64,000 nucleotides of DNA from Streptosporangiaceae bacterium NEAU-GS5 (GCA_017592665.1 JAGFNW010000039.1:1-64000); one strand, 5' to 3'; positions 8,707 through 17,216 are shown, counted from the first letter of the stretch. The notes: generated by a model from the sequence alone, not told the origin. Program-made: numbers and translations.

Positions 8707-9036
8707 ATGGCACGTACGCGTCGTCCCTCTCCGCAGACCGCGGCCGTGCTCACCGCCCTCGCCGAGAAAGGCACGCGGTGGAGCCACGGCTACGACCTGT
8801 GCCGCGCCCTCGACCTGAAGGCCGGCACCGTATACCCGATCCTCATCCGCCTCACCGAGCGCGGCGTGGTGGAGACGTCCTGGGAGACCGATCCGCCGCG
8901 CGGGCGCCCGGCCCGGCACCTCTACCGGCTCACCCTCGAAGGCGCCGAGCTCGCGCGCACCGTCGCCGAGACGGCGCCCGCGAGCCGGAACGCCCCCGCG
9001 TCAGGCCCGGCCCGGCTCGCTCCCGGCGCCACCTGA
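8707..9036 (+). CDS. PadR-family transcriptional regulator
   Basis: The 109-residue protein is a compact PadR: a winged helix with 'YDLCRALDLKAGTVYPILIRLTERG' (split here for brevity) and the wing 'PPRGRPARHLYRLT'. The usual C-terminal dimerisation helices are short and end in an Ala/Pro-rich tail. It is followed on the same strand by a polytopic membrane protein, a common PadR partner arrangement, and is divergent from the dioxygenase gene. Either neighbour may be its target. Confidence 0.85.
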   Translation: MARTRRPSPQTAAVLTALAEKGTRWSHGYDLCRALDLKAGTVYPILIRLTERGVVETSWETDPPRGRPARHLYRLTLEGAELARTVAETAPASRNAPASGPARLAPGAT

Positions 9037-9151
9037 CCTGTCCCTGCCCTGACCTGCCCACTGATCTGCCCTGAGCCGCCCCGAGCTGGATGCGACCTCG
9101 ACCTGACCACTCGATCCCGGCCCGCCCTCGCCGTTTCCGAAAGGCCGCCCG

Positions 9152-10393
9152 ATGCTCGAGTTCCTCTACTTCCTCATCGTGATCGCGCTGGCGCCGGCGC
9201 TGGCCATCGCCGTGTTCGTGGTCCGGCTTCGAAACGTCGCGCGCAGGGGCGGCGCGGGCGCACTGTCCAGCGGCGCCTACGCCGCGCTGCACGGCGGCAT
9301 CCGGCGCCCTGTGTGGCCGTCCCTGATCGCGGTCGCCGTTGTCGCCGCCGCGCTCACGGCCGGCCTGGAGCGGTGGTATCTCTCCGGTATCACGAACGGC
9401 CCGCCGCCCTCAGGCGTCGACTTCGCCCTGCTGACTTTCCTGCTCGCGGTGCTCGCGGCGATCGGCTGCGGCACGCTCGCGGCGGTGGCCGCGGCCGCCA
9501 CGGCCCGGGTGCGCGGGTTCGGCGCCGGAGCGGTCGGCGGGCTGCTGGCCCTGCTCGCCCTCGCGGGCGGCACGGCGGCCGTCCACCTGCCGATGCGCGC
9601 CGCCTACCTGGCGCAGCCCCACCGGATCTCAGTCTTCACCCTCGCCGGCGGCGACCTGCTGACCCCGTTCGAGCTCTTCCTCGCCGCGCTGATCTGGGCG
9701 CTGCCGTGGCCCGTGCTCGGAGCCGCGCTCGGCGCCGGGAAGCGGCGGCGTGCCGTACGCGATGTCTGGCAGCTCCTGCTCGACCTCGCCACGACCGACC
9801 TGCCGGATGCACGGGTCACCTGGGGCGCCGCGCTGCGGGCCGAGCTCGCGGCGATCGACCCGCCGGCCGAGCGCCGCGCGTTCGCCGTCAGCGGGGCGTG
9901 GGCCGCGATGTGGTCCCGCTCGCTGTACGGCGCGTGGCTGGGAGCGGCCACGGTGGCCATCGCCGTCGCGGGCGGGTCCCTCGCGGCCTCACGCTGGTCG
10001 CTGGCGCACGACCGGGGCGGCATTCTCAGCTTCTGGGTCTCCTTCCCGAGCTTCCTGCTGTTCGCGGTCACCCTCGCCACGGCCTGGCACGCCCGATCCT
10101 TCGGCTCGGGGATCAGGTCCGGCGCCCTCGCGGGGGCCGCGGCCCTGGTGGGGGCGCTGGCCGTCGGCATTCCCGAGGCCGTGGTCTGGATGGACCGGCG
10201 GGCCGGTTATCTGACCACCGGCGACGCCGTGCCGCCGACGTGGCAGGCCGCCGTCCTCGACCTGCTGCGCCCGGAGTTCCTCATCGTCATGGTCGTCTTC
10301 TGGACGATGGCCGCGGCCGGTGGCGCCGCCCTCGGCGCGGCACTCGGCCGCCTGCGCGCCCCCGGCGCCTCCAGGTCGACCGCCGGCCGCTGA
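9152..10393 (+). CDS. polytopic membrane protein (PadR partner)
   Basis: The 413-residue protein has about eight to ten hydrophobic segments, beginning with an N-terminal anchor (MLEFLYFLIVIALAP). A basic cytoplasmic loop of about 70 residues follows 'GAGKRRRAVRD'. No transporter signature is recognisable. Proteins of this kind often follow PadR genes in actinomycetes, and their function is unknown. The 115-bp gap before it is rich in degenerate CTGACCTG/CTGCCCTG copies with no clear promoter, so co-transcription with padR is plausible. Confidence 0.7.
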   Translation: MLEFLYFLIVIALAPALAIAVFVVRLRNVARRGGAGALSSGAYAALHGGIRRPVWPSLIAVAVVAAALTAGLERWYLSGITNGPPPSGVDFALLTFLLAVLAAIGCGTLAAVAAAATARVRGFGAGAVGGLLALLALAGGTAAVHLPMRAAYLAQPHRISVFTLAGGDLLTPFELFLAALIWALPWPVLGAALGAGKRRRAVRDVWQLLLDLATTDLPDARVTWGAALRAELAAIDPPAERRAFAVSGAWAAMWSRSLYGAWLGAATVAIAVAGGSLAASRWSLAHDRGGILSFWVSFPSFLLFAVTLATAWHARSFGSGIRSGALAGAAALVGALAVGIPEAVVWMDRRAGYLTTGDAVPPTWQAAVLDLLRPEFLIVMVVFWTMAAAGGAALGAALGRLRAPGASRSTAGR

Positions 10394-10399
10394 ATTCAA

Positions 10400-10424
10400 G
10401 GGCCCGTGCAACGAGAACGGGCCC
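10400..10424. terminator. GC-rich stem-loop after the membrane-protein gene
   Basis: GGGCCCGT (10400-10407) and ACGGGCCC (10417-10424) form a perfect 8-bp stem with a 9-nt loop just after the stop at 10393. There is no U-tract. It may end the PadR unit or insulate the sigma-factor gene. It also argues against the GTG at 10406 as the sigma-factor start. Confidence 0.5.
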
Positions 10425-10441
10425 AGCGCCGTCCCTGGATC

Positions 10442-10921
10442 GTGGACCACACCTTCGACGACTTCGTCCGGGCGCGGGCAAGCGCGTTGTTCCGGTACGC
10501 CTACGTGCTCACCGGCAACGTGGACGACGCGGCCGACCTGGTGCAGGACGCCCTGCTCCGGGTGGGCGACGCGTGGCCTCGCGTGATCAGGAAGGACGAT
10601 CCCGAGGGATATGTCCGCACGGTCATGGCCCGCCAGCACATCAGCCGCTGGCGGACCACCCGCAGGGAGCGCCTGGTCGCCGAGACGCCGGAGCACGGCT
10701 ACATCGACGACCGGCTGGACGCGGACAACCAGTTGTGGATCGAGGTCAGGGGCCTGCCTCCCAAGCAGCGCGCGGTGCTGGTGCTGCGCTACTACGAGGA
10801 CCTGCCCGACACGGAGATCGCCCGGATTCTCGGCATCTCTCCGGGGACCGTGCGCAGTCAGGCCGCCCGCGCCCTGGACAAGCTGCGGATCAGACGGCAG
10901 GCCGCCAAGGAGGAAGTATGA
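10442..10921 (+). CDS. SigE-family ECF RNA polymerase sigma factor
   Basis: The protein has sigma region 2 ('FDDFVRARASALFRYAYVLTGN', 'AADLVQDALLRV') and region 4 ('LPPKQRAVLVLRYYEDLPDTEIA', 'GTVRSQAARALDKLR'; read in parts), the form typical of actinobacterial SigE-family ECF factors. From the GTG at 10442 it is 159 residues and begins just before the family's usual N-terminus. A GTG at 10406 lies in a stem-loop and is less likely. The stop overlaps the ATG of the next gene (ATGA), so it is translationally coupled to its presumed anti-sigma partner. Confidence 0.88.
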   Translation: MDHTFDDFVRARASALFRYAYVLTGNVDDAADLVQDALLRVGDAWPRVIRKDDPEGYVRTVMARQHISRWRTTRRERLVAETPEHGYIDDRLDADNQLWIEVRGLPPKQRAVLVLRYYEDLPDTEIARILGISPGTVRSQAARALDKLRIRRQAAKEEV

Positions 10922-12231
10922 GGACGGTGCAGGACCTGGTCACGGCGCTGCGGACGGCGGCCGACACCGCGCCTGAGCCTTTCGACATCCTCGGCGGCGT
11001 GGCGGCCCGACGGCGGCGCCGCACACGCCGCCGCCACCGGGCCGCGTTCGCGGCGGCCGCGGTGGTGACCATCGTGGTCGCCGGGACGCTGGCCCTGCGC
11101 GGCGCGCACGGCGCGCAGCCGATCGCGGCGCGGCCGGCCATGCCGACCACGCCGGCCACGCAGCCGTCGTGGGCGGGCGCGCCGTCGCCGGAAAGGCAGC
11201 CCACCGCCGACGAGGTGTGGCCGGAGGCGGTGTTCCTGATGCCGAAGAAGGCGGCCGACGGCTCCGCGTACCGCCTGCAGACCGCGATCAGCCCCACAGA
11301 GGTCCTGGTGATGGCCGAAGCATCGTTCGAGAAGGCCGGGCGGATCGAGGTGTACGACCTGAAGGCCCACACGAGCCGCGTGGTCGTCCCGATGCCCCAA
11401 CACCCGAAGGGCTACTTCGAGCAGGGCGCTGTGGCGGGCGACACGTACATCGCCTGGTGGGGCACGACGCCCGAGTCTCCCGGCTGGGCCGACTTCTGGG
11501 TGGCGCCCCGGGAGGGCGGCGCGCCGGTCAAGGTCGGCGAGGTCAGAGGCGGCCTGGCCGATGTCGACCAGATGGCGGTGACCAGGGACCACGTGATCTG
11601 GTCTCCGGCCGCCGGCGGCGTCTACCGGATGCCGATCAGCGGGGGAGCGCCCGAGCGGATCCCTGGAACGGACGGTTTGTGGCTGACCGACTGGCCGTCC
11701 GCGGTGGACGTGCGGGACCTCTGGTACGGGTCGGGGCCGCCAAGCTCGCCGGAGACGAACCAGTCGGTGCTGGCCGACCTGAAGACCGGCGCGCGCAAGG
11801 ACGTCGGCGGGATCCGGCCGGCCGGCGTGACCGGCTGGCGCTGCTCGACGACCTGGTGCTACGGCTCGGACGGCCAGAGCACCGTGATCAGCCGCACCGA
11901 TGGGTCGGCCATGCGGACGGTGCCCGGTCTGATGCTGAGCGGCACCATCCACGGCGGCCGGTTCGCCGAGGGAGGCGCCGGTGTGTACGACCTCGCGACC
12001 GGCAGGACCGGCCAGGTCATGGCCAGGACGGCCGAAGGGGAGGCGTCATCGAGGGCGGTCGGCACGTCCGCCTCTCCGACGTTGGTCTACTACTGGAACG
12101 CCCTGCCGATCGTCTTCAAGGACCCCTGCGCCGGCCCTTCCCCTGGGACGCAGGACTGCGTCCCGGCCCCGGCCCGGCCGGGAAAGGACTTCAAGGTGCT
12201 CAACCTGGCCGCCATCCCGCCGCCCGGCTAA
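10918..12231 (+). CDS. membrane-anchored anti-sigma-type protein with extracytoplasmic propeller-like domain
   Basis: The 437-residue protein has a short cytoplasmic N-terminus (residues 1-40, basic ARRRRRTRRRHR) and one transmembrane helix (about 41-60). The large exterior domain has repeats such as 'DLKAHTSRVVV', 'WVAPREGGAPVKV' and 'YRMPISGGAPERI', spaced like beta-propeller blades. Coupling by ATGA to the sigma-factor gene suggests it holds or senses for that factor. No zinc-binding anti-sigma motif (HxxxCxxC) is visible, so the mechanism is unclear. It overlaps the convergent oxygenase gene by 4 bases. Confidence 0.7.
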   Translation: MRTVQDLVTALRTAADTAPEPFDILGGVAARRRRRTRRRHRAAFAAAAVVTIVVAGTLALRGAHGAQPIAARPAMPTTPATQPSWAGAPSPERQPTADEVWPEAVFLMPKKAADGSAYRLQTAISPTEVLVMAEASFEKAGRIEVYDLKAHTSRVVVPMPQHPKGYFEQGAVAGDTYIAWWGTTPESPGWADFWVAPREGGAPVKVGEVRGGLADVDQMAVTRDHVIWSPAAGGVYRMPISGGAPERIPGTDGLWLTDWPSAVDVRDLWYGSGPPSSPETNQSVLADLKTGARKDVGGIRPAGVTGWRCSTTWCYGSDGQSTVISRTDGSAMRTVPGLMLSGTIHGGRFAEGGAGVYDLATGRTGQVMARTAEGEASSRAVGTSASPTLVYYWNALPIVFKDPCAGPSPGTQDCVPAPARPGKDFKVLNLAAIPPPG

Positions 12232-13781
12232 CGCTCGACCAGGGAGGCCAGCAGGGGGGCGAAATCGTCGAAGGCGGGGGCCGGGCGGGCCGGATCCTTG
12301 CCCTCGTCGTCCCAGCGGCGCAGCCGCACCGCGTCCCGCCCGTACGGCTCGGCCTCGAACGCCGCGACCTCGGCCGCGTCCATCGGCCCGCCCTGCACGC
12401 GCAGCGTGTGCTTCGACGCCTCCGACAGCACCTCGTAGTAGGCGGGGTCGACCGCGCACAGGTAGCGTTTGGCCGCGACGTGCAGCCGGATCGGTTCGGT
12501 GACCGCGGGGCCGAACCAGCGGCCGAGCCAGTCGGCGCCGACGTGGCTGTGCCGGTTGTCGGTGCCGGCCATCAGGTCGTGCCCGGTGATCTCGCCGGTG
12601 AAGTGGCCGACGTCGTGCAGCAGCGCCGCCGCCACCAGGGCGGGCGGTGCGCCCGCGGCCTTCGCGCAGGCGGCGGTCTGCAGCATGTGCACGGCCTGGG
12701 TGACGTCCTCGCCGAGGTAGTCGGCCGTGCCGGGGCCGGCGAAGAGCGCGCGCAGCGTGTCCACCGCGCCGGGGACCGGCCGGCGGCGCAGCACGGCCAG
12801 ACCGCTGGCGATCGCGTCGAGGTCGGCGTAGCAGCCCTGCAGGTGACGGTCGCCGGTGTCGGCGAAACCGGTGCGCGCGTGCAGCACCCGCGTGTTGTCG
12901 AACACGACGCAGTCGCCCGGGCCCAGCCGGAACGTCACCTGCAGCTCCGGGCGGTAGAGGATCTCGGCGAACGCCCGGTAGGCCGGGTAGAACGCGTCCG
13001 CCTCCTCGGGGCGTACGGGCTGCAGGGAGCGGTTGTTGAAGCGGACCTCGCGGATGCGCCCGCGCGGATCCAGGCCGATCATGGGACGGGTCGCGGTGAG
13101 CTCGGCGCCGGAATCGGCGTACCGGAAGGTGACCGGGGTCGAGGTGAGCGTGGCGAAGGCGGCCGGGTCCTCGGCGCGCAGCAGCGCGGCCGCGTGGAAG
13201 CCGTCGACCAGGCCCGAGTCGCCGCCCTCGACGGCGTTGGACAGGCAGTGCAGCAGCTGCACGGTCGGCACGGGGTCGCGGTAGGGGTTGTCGGTGTGCG
13301 GCGTGATGGGCAGCCCGGTGAAGGCGAGGTTCACCGGCGTCGCCTCGACCCGTACGTCGAAGAGCCTGCCGTAGTTGGTCTCCCGCACGTAGCCGAATCC
13401 GGCCGCGGCCGTCAGCACGTCCGGCACGCCGCGCAGCAGGACGAACCCGACGCGCAGCACCGCGTCCAGGCAGAACTCGCGGTGCGCGGGGTCGGTCTCG
13501 AAGGCGGCCCAGTCGCCGCACGGCGGGTCGATCCGCGCCCACAGGTCCTTGGCGTCCTCGATCCGATCGTCGGCGTACGGCGTGACCTCGGGCGGTACGC
13601 CCACGTGGCCGTCGCTGAACACGACCTTGGCGGCCGTGAGCTCGACGACGCGGACGCCGGGATCGGTGTCGGTGACGGAACGGAGCTTCTGCCCGTTCCT
13701 CGGGTCGCGGCATTGCGGGCATGCGCAGTTGTCTCGCAGCCAGACGGCGTTGGGGGAGGGTCTCACGTCGGTCTGTCGCAC
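12228..13781 (-). CDS. fused 2-oxoglutarate oxygenase / HD-domain mixed-valent diiron oxygenase (TmpA-TmpB-like)
   Basis: The 517-residue protein joins two catalytic modules. Residues 1-330 are a gamma-butyrobetaine-hydroxylase-type enzyme: an N-terminal zinc-finger-like segment (Cys19, Cys21, Cys24) and the Fe(II) facial triad His162, Asp164 and His301 (PHTDNP, NTRVLHAR). Residues 345-517 are a PhnZ/TmpB-like HD domain: His365, His389-Asp390, His411/His413, His434 and the 'KHTLRVQGGPM' segment. In TmpA/TmpB and PhnY/PhnZ the oxygenase hydroxylates a (trimethyl)aminoethylphosphonate. The HD enzyme then cleaves its C-P bond to phosphate plus glycine betaine or glycine. Fusion would channel the intermediate. 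No phosphonate transporter is adjacent. The substrate is inferred. Confidence 0.8.
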   Translation of the reverse strand: MRQTDVRPSPNAVWLRDNCACPQCRDPRNGQKLRSVTDTDPGVRVVELTAAKVVFSDGHVGVPPEVTPYADDRIEDAKDLWARIDPPCGDWAAFETDPAHREFCLDAVLRVGFVLLRGVPDVLTAAAGFGYVRETNYGRLFDVRVEATPVNLAFTGLPITPHTDNPYRDPVPTVQLLHCLSNAVEGGDSGLVDGFHAAALLRAEDPAAFATLTSTPVTFRYADSGAELTATRPMIGLDPRGRIREVRFNNRSLQPVRPEEADAFYPAYRAFAEILYRPELQVTFRLGPGDCVVFDNTRVLHARTGFADTGDRHLQGCYADLDAIASGLAVLRRRPVPGAVDTLRALFAGPGTADYLGEDVTQAVHMLQTAACAKAAGAPPALVAAALLHDVGHFTGEITGHDLMAGTDNRHSHVGADWLGRWFGPAVTEPIRLHVAAKRYLCAVDPAYYEVLSEASKHTLRVQGGPMDAAEVAAFEAEPYGRDAVRLRRWDDEGKDPARPAPAFDDFAPLLASLVER

Positions 13782-13847
13782 GCGGACAAGTCTGCATCAC
13801 CCCTCTGGGTAGGCTTTGCCCGACTCCTCACTGAACCGGGAGGCGCC

Positions 13848-14219
13848 GTGCCCCGCCCGGGCAGACGTTGGATAACGACGTTATGCCTCGTTGTCATCAT
13901 CGTCGGACTGAGCGCCTGCGGGCCGTCCGAGGAGGAGCGCTTCGCCCGTTCCGCGGCGGCCATGGAGCAGGTGGCGCGGACCATGGGACCCTCGACCAGG
14001 GCGGCCGCGAACCCGCGCGAGATCGGCTCGTTCCGCTTCGACGACGTCTATCGGGACGGCGACCGCGTCTATTTCCAGACGGGGGACGACTTCGGGGTCG
14101 ACCCGTACGGTTACGTGTGGTCCCCGAACGAGGCGCCGGCGGACTATTACAGGGACGGCGTCGCCGCACGGTTCGAGCACGTCCAGGGTCCCTGGTATCG
14201 CTGGAGCGAAAGCTGGTGA
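13848..14219 (+). CDS. small lipoprotein
   Basis: The GTG at 13848, with GGGAGG four bases upstream, opens a 123-residue protein. It has a signal peptide and the lipobox LSAC (IIVGLSACG), so it should be lipid-anchored outside the membrane. The mature part is acidic and aromatic-rich ('VYRDGDRVYFQTGDDFGVDPYG', seen in parts) with no known domain. The upstream open frame is antisense to the oxygenase gene and is not used. A TAGGCT -10-like element lies at 13809-13814. Confidence 0.75.
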   Translation: MPRPGRRWITTLCLVVIIVGLSACGPSEEERFARSAAAMEQVARTMGPSTRAAANPREIGSFRFDDVYRDGDRVYFQTGDDFGVDPYGYVWSPNEAPADYYRDGVAARFEHVQGPWYRWSESW

Positions 14220-14301
14220 CTGCTGAGGCTTGACCATAAGCGGATATAGCGGGACATAAGGTGCGTCTGAGGACCTCGACGCGACGAGGAGGCGCTGCCT
14301 T

Positions 14302-14991
14302 ATGGCAAAGCTGCTGTTCGTGATGACAGGGACGCCGTACTGGACGCTCAAGGACGGCACCCGGTACGCGACGGGTTACTGGGCAGAGGAATTCGCGGCT
14401 CCATATCGGGCGCTCACCGAGGCGGGCCACAGCATCGTGGTCGCCACGCCCAACGGGGTCGTACCGACCGTCGACATGATGAGCCTGCGCCCCGAGATGG
14501 CGGGCGGCGCCCAGGTGGCCCTCGACCTGGAGGCGATCATCCGCTCCGCCGAGGTGCTGCGGCGGCCGATCGACCTGGCGAATGTCCGCCTGGAGGACTA
14601 CGACGCGGTCTACTTCCCCGGCGGCCACGGCCCCATGGAGGACCTGTGCGTCAACGCGGACGCCGGGCGGCTGCTGACCGCGGCGCTCGCCTCGGGCAAG
14701 CCCCTCGCGGTCGTCTGCCATGCTCCGGCCTCGATGCTGGCCACGCGGATCCACGGCATATCGCCGTTCGTCGGCTACCGGGTCACGGCGTTCACCAACG
14801 AGGAGGAGCACGCGGTCGGGCTCGGCCCGCGGGCCCGCTGGCTGCTGGAGGACGAGCTCGTCAACCTGGGCGTCGACTTCACCAAGGGCGAGATGTGGCA
14901 GCCGTACACGGTGATCGACCGCAACCTGTTCACCGGGCAGAACCCCGCCTCGGCGGCGGTCCTCGCCGAGCAACTGATCAAAATCCTCTGA
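14302..14991 (+). CDS. DJ-1/PfpI-family protein (Hsp31/glyoxalase III-like)
   Basis: The 229-residue protein has the class I glutamine-amidotransferase-like fold. The nucleophile-elbow cysteine is in 'AVVCHAPASML', 'YFPGGHGPMEDL' precedes it, and an N-terminal 'TGYWAEEFAAPYRAL' contains the conserved glutamate. Members act as chaperones, deglycases or glyoxalase III on methylglyoxal. GAGGAGG lies upstream of the ATG. It appears monocistronic. Confidence 0.88.
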   Translation: MAKLLFVMTGTPYWTLKDGTRYATGYWAEEFAAPYRALTEAGHSIVVATPNGVVPTVDMMSLRPEMAGGAQVALDLEAIIRSAEVLRRPIDLANVRLEDYDAVYFPGGHGPMEDLCVNADAGRLLTAALASGKPLAVVCHAPASMLATRIHGISPFVGYRVTAFTNEEEHAVGLGPRARWLLEDELVNLGVDFTKGEMWQPYTVIDRNLFTGQNPASAAVLAEQLIKIL

Positions 14992-15009
14992 TCAGCTCAA
15001 GACCTCTGA

Positions 15010-15846
15010 TCAGCTCAAGGCCAGGAGGCTGACGGCGACCGTGGCGGCGCCCAGGCCGACGAGCTGGCCGCGCCCGATGCGCTCGGCCAGCACCACACGG
15101 GCCAGCAGGACGGTGGCGGCCGGGTAGAGAGCGGTGATCACAGCGACGACCGCGAGGTCACCGCCGCGGACCGCGAGCAGGAACAGCAGGTTGGCCATGG
15201 AATCGAGCACCCCGGCCGCGGCCGACATGGCGTAGGCGGGCCGCTCGGAGCCGAGTCGGCGGCGCAACGCCGCCGCCGCGGCCAGCGTGATCACTGAGGC
15301 CACCACGCGGCCCCCGATCAGCGGCGCGATCCCGCTGTCCGCCGGCGCCTGGTGCAGGAACACCAGCTGCAGGGCGATGGCGGCGCCGGCGCCGAAGGCC
15401 AGCAGCAGCGCGACGGCCGAGGGACGCGCCGAGCCCGCGCCGGGCCCGGCGCTGATCAGCACCACCGCCACCATCGCCAGCGGCAGGCCGACCAACCCTG
15501 CGGCGCTCAGGTGGTCGCCCTGCAGCAGGCCGACGGCGACCGGCAGCGCCGCCGTCACCAGCGCGGTCACCGGTGACAGCACGTTCATCGGGCCGATCGC
15601 CAGGGTCTGGTACAGCAGCGTGAACGCCGCGGCCGACGCGACCCCCGAGGCCGCGCCCCAGGCGAGCGCGCCCGGGCTGAAGGACGCGCCCAGCAGCGGC
15701 CAGAGCACCAGCTCGGCCGCGAGGCTCGCCGGCGCCGCGATCATCACGACGCGCAGCACGTGCGCCTTGCGGGCGCCGAGGCCGCCGAGGAAGTCGGCGC
15801 AGCCGTAGGCGATCGAACTGGCCAGGGCCAGCACCAACGCGATCAC
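15010..15846 (-). CDS. EamA/DMT-family exporter
   Basis: The 278-residue protein has ten hydrophobic helices in two EamA repeats ('FLGGLGARKAHVLRVVM', 'TALYPAATVLLARVVLAERI'), the layout of drug/metabolite exporters. The GTG at 15846 is chosen because GGGGG precedes it. The alternative ATG at 15897 would place one of the paired operators inside the gene. It is divergent from an XRE-cupin regulator, which probably controls it. The substrate is unknown. Confidence 0.85.
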   Translation of the reverse strand: MIALVLALASSIAYGCADFLGGLGARKAHVLRVVMIAAPASLAAELVLWPLLGASFSPGALAWGAASGVASAAAFTLLYQTLAIGPMNVLSPVTALVTAALPVAVGLLQGDHLSAAGLVGLPLAMVAVVLISAGPGAGSARPSAVALLLAFGAGAAIALQLVFLHQAPADSGIAPLIGGRVVASVITLAAAAALRRRLGSERPAYAMSAAAGVLDSMANLLFLLAVRGGDLAVVAVITALYPAATVLLARVVLAERIGRGQLVGLGAATVAVSLLALS

Positions 15847-15877
15847 AACGCCCCCGTCCTTCAATGGAATGACCACA

Positions 15878-15934
15878 CGGTACAACAAACCGACCATCTG
15901 GGCCAACAGAACGACCGGGCGGTATATTGAACCG
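15878..15934. promoter_or_regulatory. twin operators between EamA and XRE-cupin genes
   Basis: CGGTACAACAAACCG (15878-15892) and CGGTATATTGAACCG (15920-15934) share the form CGGT-N7-ACCG, and GACC follows each. They repeat at a 42-bp interval (about four helical turns) between the divergent starts. This fits a dimeric XRE repressor binding two sites. Confidence 0.6.
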
Positions 15935-15960
15935 ACCGCGCTCTGTGAGGATGTGATCAG

Positions 15961-16542
15961 ATGGCCGACACCGATCCGACCCTGCGGACGGTCGCGCACA
16001 ACGTCCGCGCGGCGCGCGTCCGCGCGGGCCTGTCGCTGGAGGAGCTCGGCCGGCGCGCCCATGTCTCCAAGGGCGCCCTCGCCGCGCTGGAGAAAGCCCA
16101 GGGCAACCCCAATCTGGCCACCCTCGTCCGGCTCGCCGACACGCTCGGCATCTCCGTGCCCACCCTGATGCAGGGGCCGCCGGAAGGTCACGTCGTCCGC
16201 ATCGCGACCGCCGGCGCCATCGCCCCGCTGTGGACCGGCGAGCTCGGCGGCGAGGCCCGGCTCATGCTGGTGACCTCGGGCCCCGCGCCCGTCGAGGTCT
16301 GGCGGTGGCGGCTGCACGCGGGGGAGGAATACCGCTGCCAGCCCCACCAGACCGGCGTCGTGGAGACCCTCAACGTCGTCTCCGGCCGCATGACGCTGCT
16401 CGTGGACGGCACGGAATACGCGGTCGAGGCAGGGCAGACCGCCACCTTCGACGGCGACGCCCCCCACGCCTACCGGGGCGCCGGCGGCGAACCCTGCGCC
16501 CTACTCATGACCGTCCACCTGCCACCGACTCCTGGAAGTTGA
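15961..16542 (+). CDS. XRE-cupin transcriptional regulator
   Basis: The 193-residue protein has an N-terminal HTH_3 domain ('ARVRAGLSLEELGRRAHVSKGALAALE' region, residues 10-65). A C-terminal cupin (about 105-190) has 'HAGEEYRCQPHQTGVVE' and 'FDGDAPHAYRG'. It is divergent from the EamA exporter, with twin operators between them, so an effector-relieved repressor of the exporter is likely. GTGAGG lies about ten bases before the ATG. Confidence 0.87.
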   Translation: MADTDPTLRTVAHNVRAARVRAGLSLEELGRRAHVSKGALAALEKAQGNPNLATLVRLADTLGISVPTLMQGPPEGHVVRIATAGAIAPLWTGELGGEARLMLVTSGPAPVEVWRWRLHAGEEYRCQPHQTGVVETLNVVSGRMTLLVDGTEYAVEAGQTATFDGDAPHAYRGAGGEPCALLMTVHLPPTPGS

Positions 16543-16559
16543 GTAGTGGGGCTACTCAA
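16539..16559. terminator. stem-loop over the XRE-cupin stop codon
   Basis: TTGAGTAG (16539-16546) and CTACTCAA (16552-16559) form a perfect 8-bp stem with loop TGGGG. The left arm contains the stop codon. No U-run follows. Confidence 0.45.
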
Positions 16560-16621
16560 GCGCTCGTGGGGCGCGGCATCACACGCTTGATGACGTACAG
16601 CCTCCACGATGGGAGTCCCAC

Positions 16622-17170
16622 ATGGGTCGCAATCACCTGCTCGCCGCCGCCGTCGCTCCACTGTTCGTGATCGGCGCGGCAGCCGTGGCCCCCGCAGCAT
16701 CGGCATCGTCAACCGTCGCCGCCTCCACCGCAACCCCGTACACGATCGTCAAACTCGTCAACCGCCAGACCGGCAAGTGCCTGACCGTCGCCGGCGGCCG
16801 CAGCACCGACAACAACCACCCGCTGGTCCAGTACACCTGCGACCACGACCCCTCGCGTTACTGGATCCTGCAGCCCGGCACCGACGGCGCCCTGCAGATC
16901 AAGAACGTCATGACGCGCAAGTGCGTCACCATCGCCGGTGGCGTCAGCACCGACAACAACGTGATCGGCCTCCAGTACACCTGCGACACCCACCCGTCAC
17001 GGTCGTGGGTGTTCTCCCTGCGCAGCAGCGGCTACTACAAGCTGCGCAACGCCCAGACCGACAAGTGCCTGACCGTCGCGGGCGGCCGCAGCACCGACAA
17101 CAACCACGGCATCGTCCAGTACAACTGCGACAGCGACCCGTCCCGTCAGTGGTTCGTGAAGCTCGTCTGA
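16622..17170 (+). CDS. secreted ricin-type beta-trefoil lectin
   Basis: The 182-residue protein has a signal peptide (cleavage near residue 28-38, after ASA or later). Three repeats of about 45 residues follow, with the pattern 'KCLTVAGGRSTDNN..VQYTCD..PSRxW', which is the (QxW)3 ricin/CBM13 motif. The repeats are so alike that the first and third share long identical DNA stretches, a sign of recent duplication. It would bind galactose- or xylan-type glycans outside the cell. It carries no catalytic domain. A strong terminator follows. Confidence 0.9.
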   Translation: MGRNHLLAAAVAPLFVIGAAAVAPAASASSTVAASTATPYTIVKLVNRQTGKCLTVAGGRSTDNNHPLVQYTCDHDPSRYWILQPGTDGALQIKNVMTRKCVTIAGGVSTDNNVIGLQYTCDTHPSRSWVFSLRSSGYYKLRNAQTDKCLTVAGGRSTDNNHGIVQYNCDSDPSRQWFVKLV

Positions 17171-17188
17171 GATAGATCCCGATTCGGC

Positions 17189-17216
17189 GGGCGCCGGCCA
17201 GGCCGGCGCCCGTTTT
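17189..17216. terminator. intrinsic terminator after the lectin gene
   Basis: GGGCGCCGGC (17189-17198) pairs perfectly with GCCGGCGCCC (17202-17211) around the loop CAG and is followed by GTTTT. It ends the lectin transcript and could also serve the convergent regulator gene. Confidence 0.85.

Noticed and set aside
10406..10441. GTG at 10406 as the sigma-factor start
   Set aside because: It lies in a perfect stem-loop, and the family normally begins near the residue encoded at 10442.
9313..12231. Long open frame of over 900 codons on the plus strand
   Set aside because: Only its last 437 codons (from 10918) encode a real protein. The upstream part is an off-frame reading of the membrane-protein and sigma-factor genes with Arg/Pro/Gly-rich noise.
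11169..14219. Plus-strand open frame of about 1000 codons
   Set aside because: It is antisense to the TmpA-TmpB-like gene for most of its length. Only the 3' lipoprotein segment from 13848 is supported.
12228..14991. Complete phosphonate utilisation operon
   Set aside because: Only the fused oxygenase is phosphonate-related. The neighbours are a lipoprotein and a DJ-1 protein, with no transporter.
16780..17110. Repeated DNA in the lectin gene as a mobile or CRISPR repeat
   Set aside because: The repeats fall in the coding frame and correspond to the ricin (QxW)3 units, so they are domain duplications.
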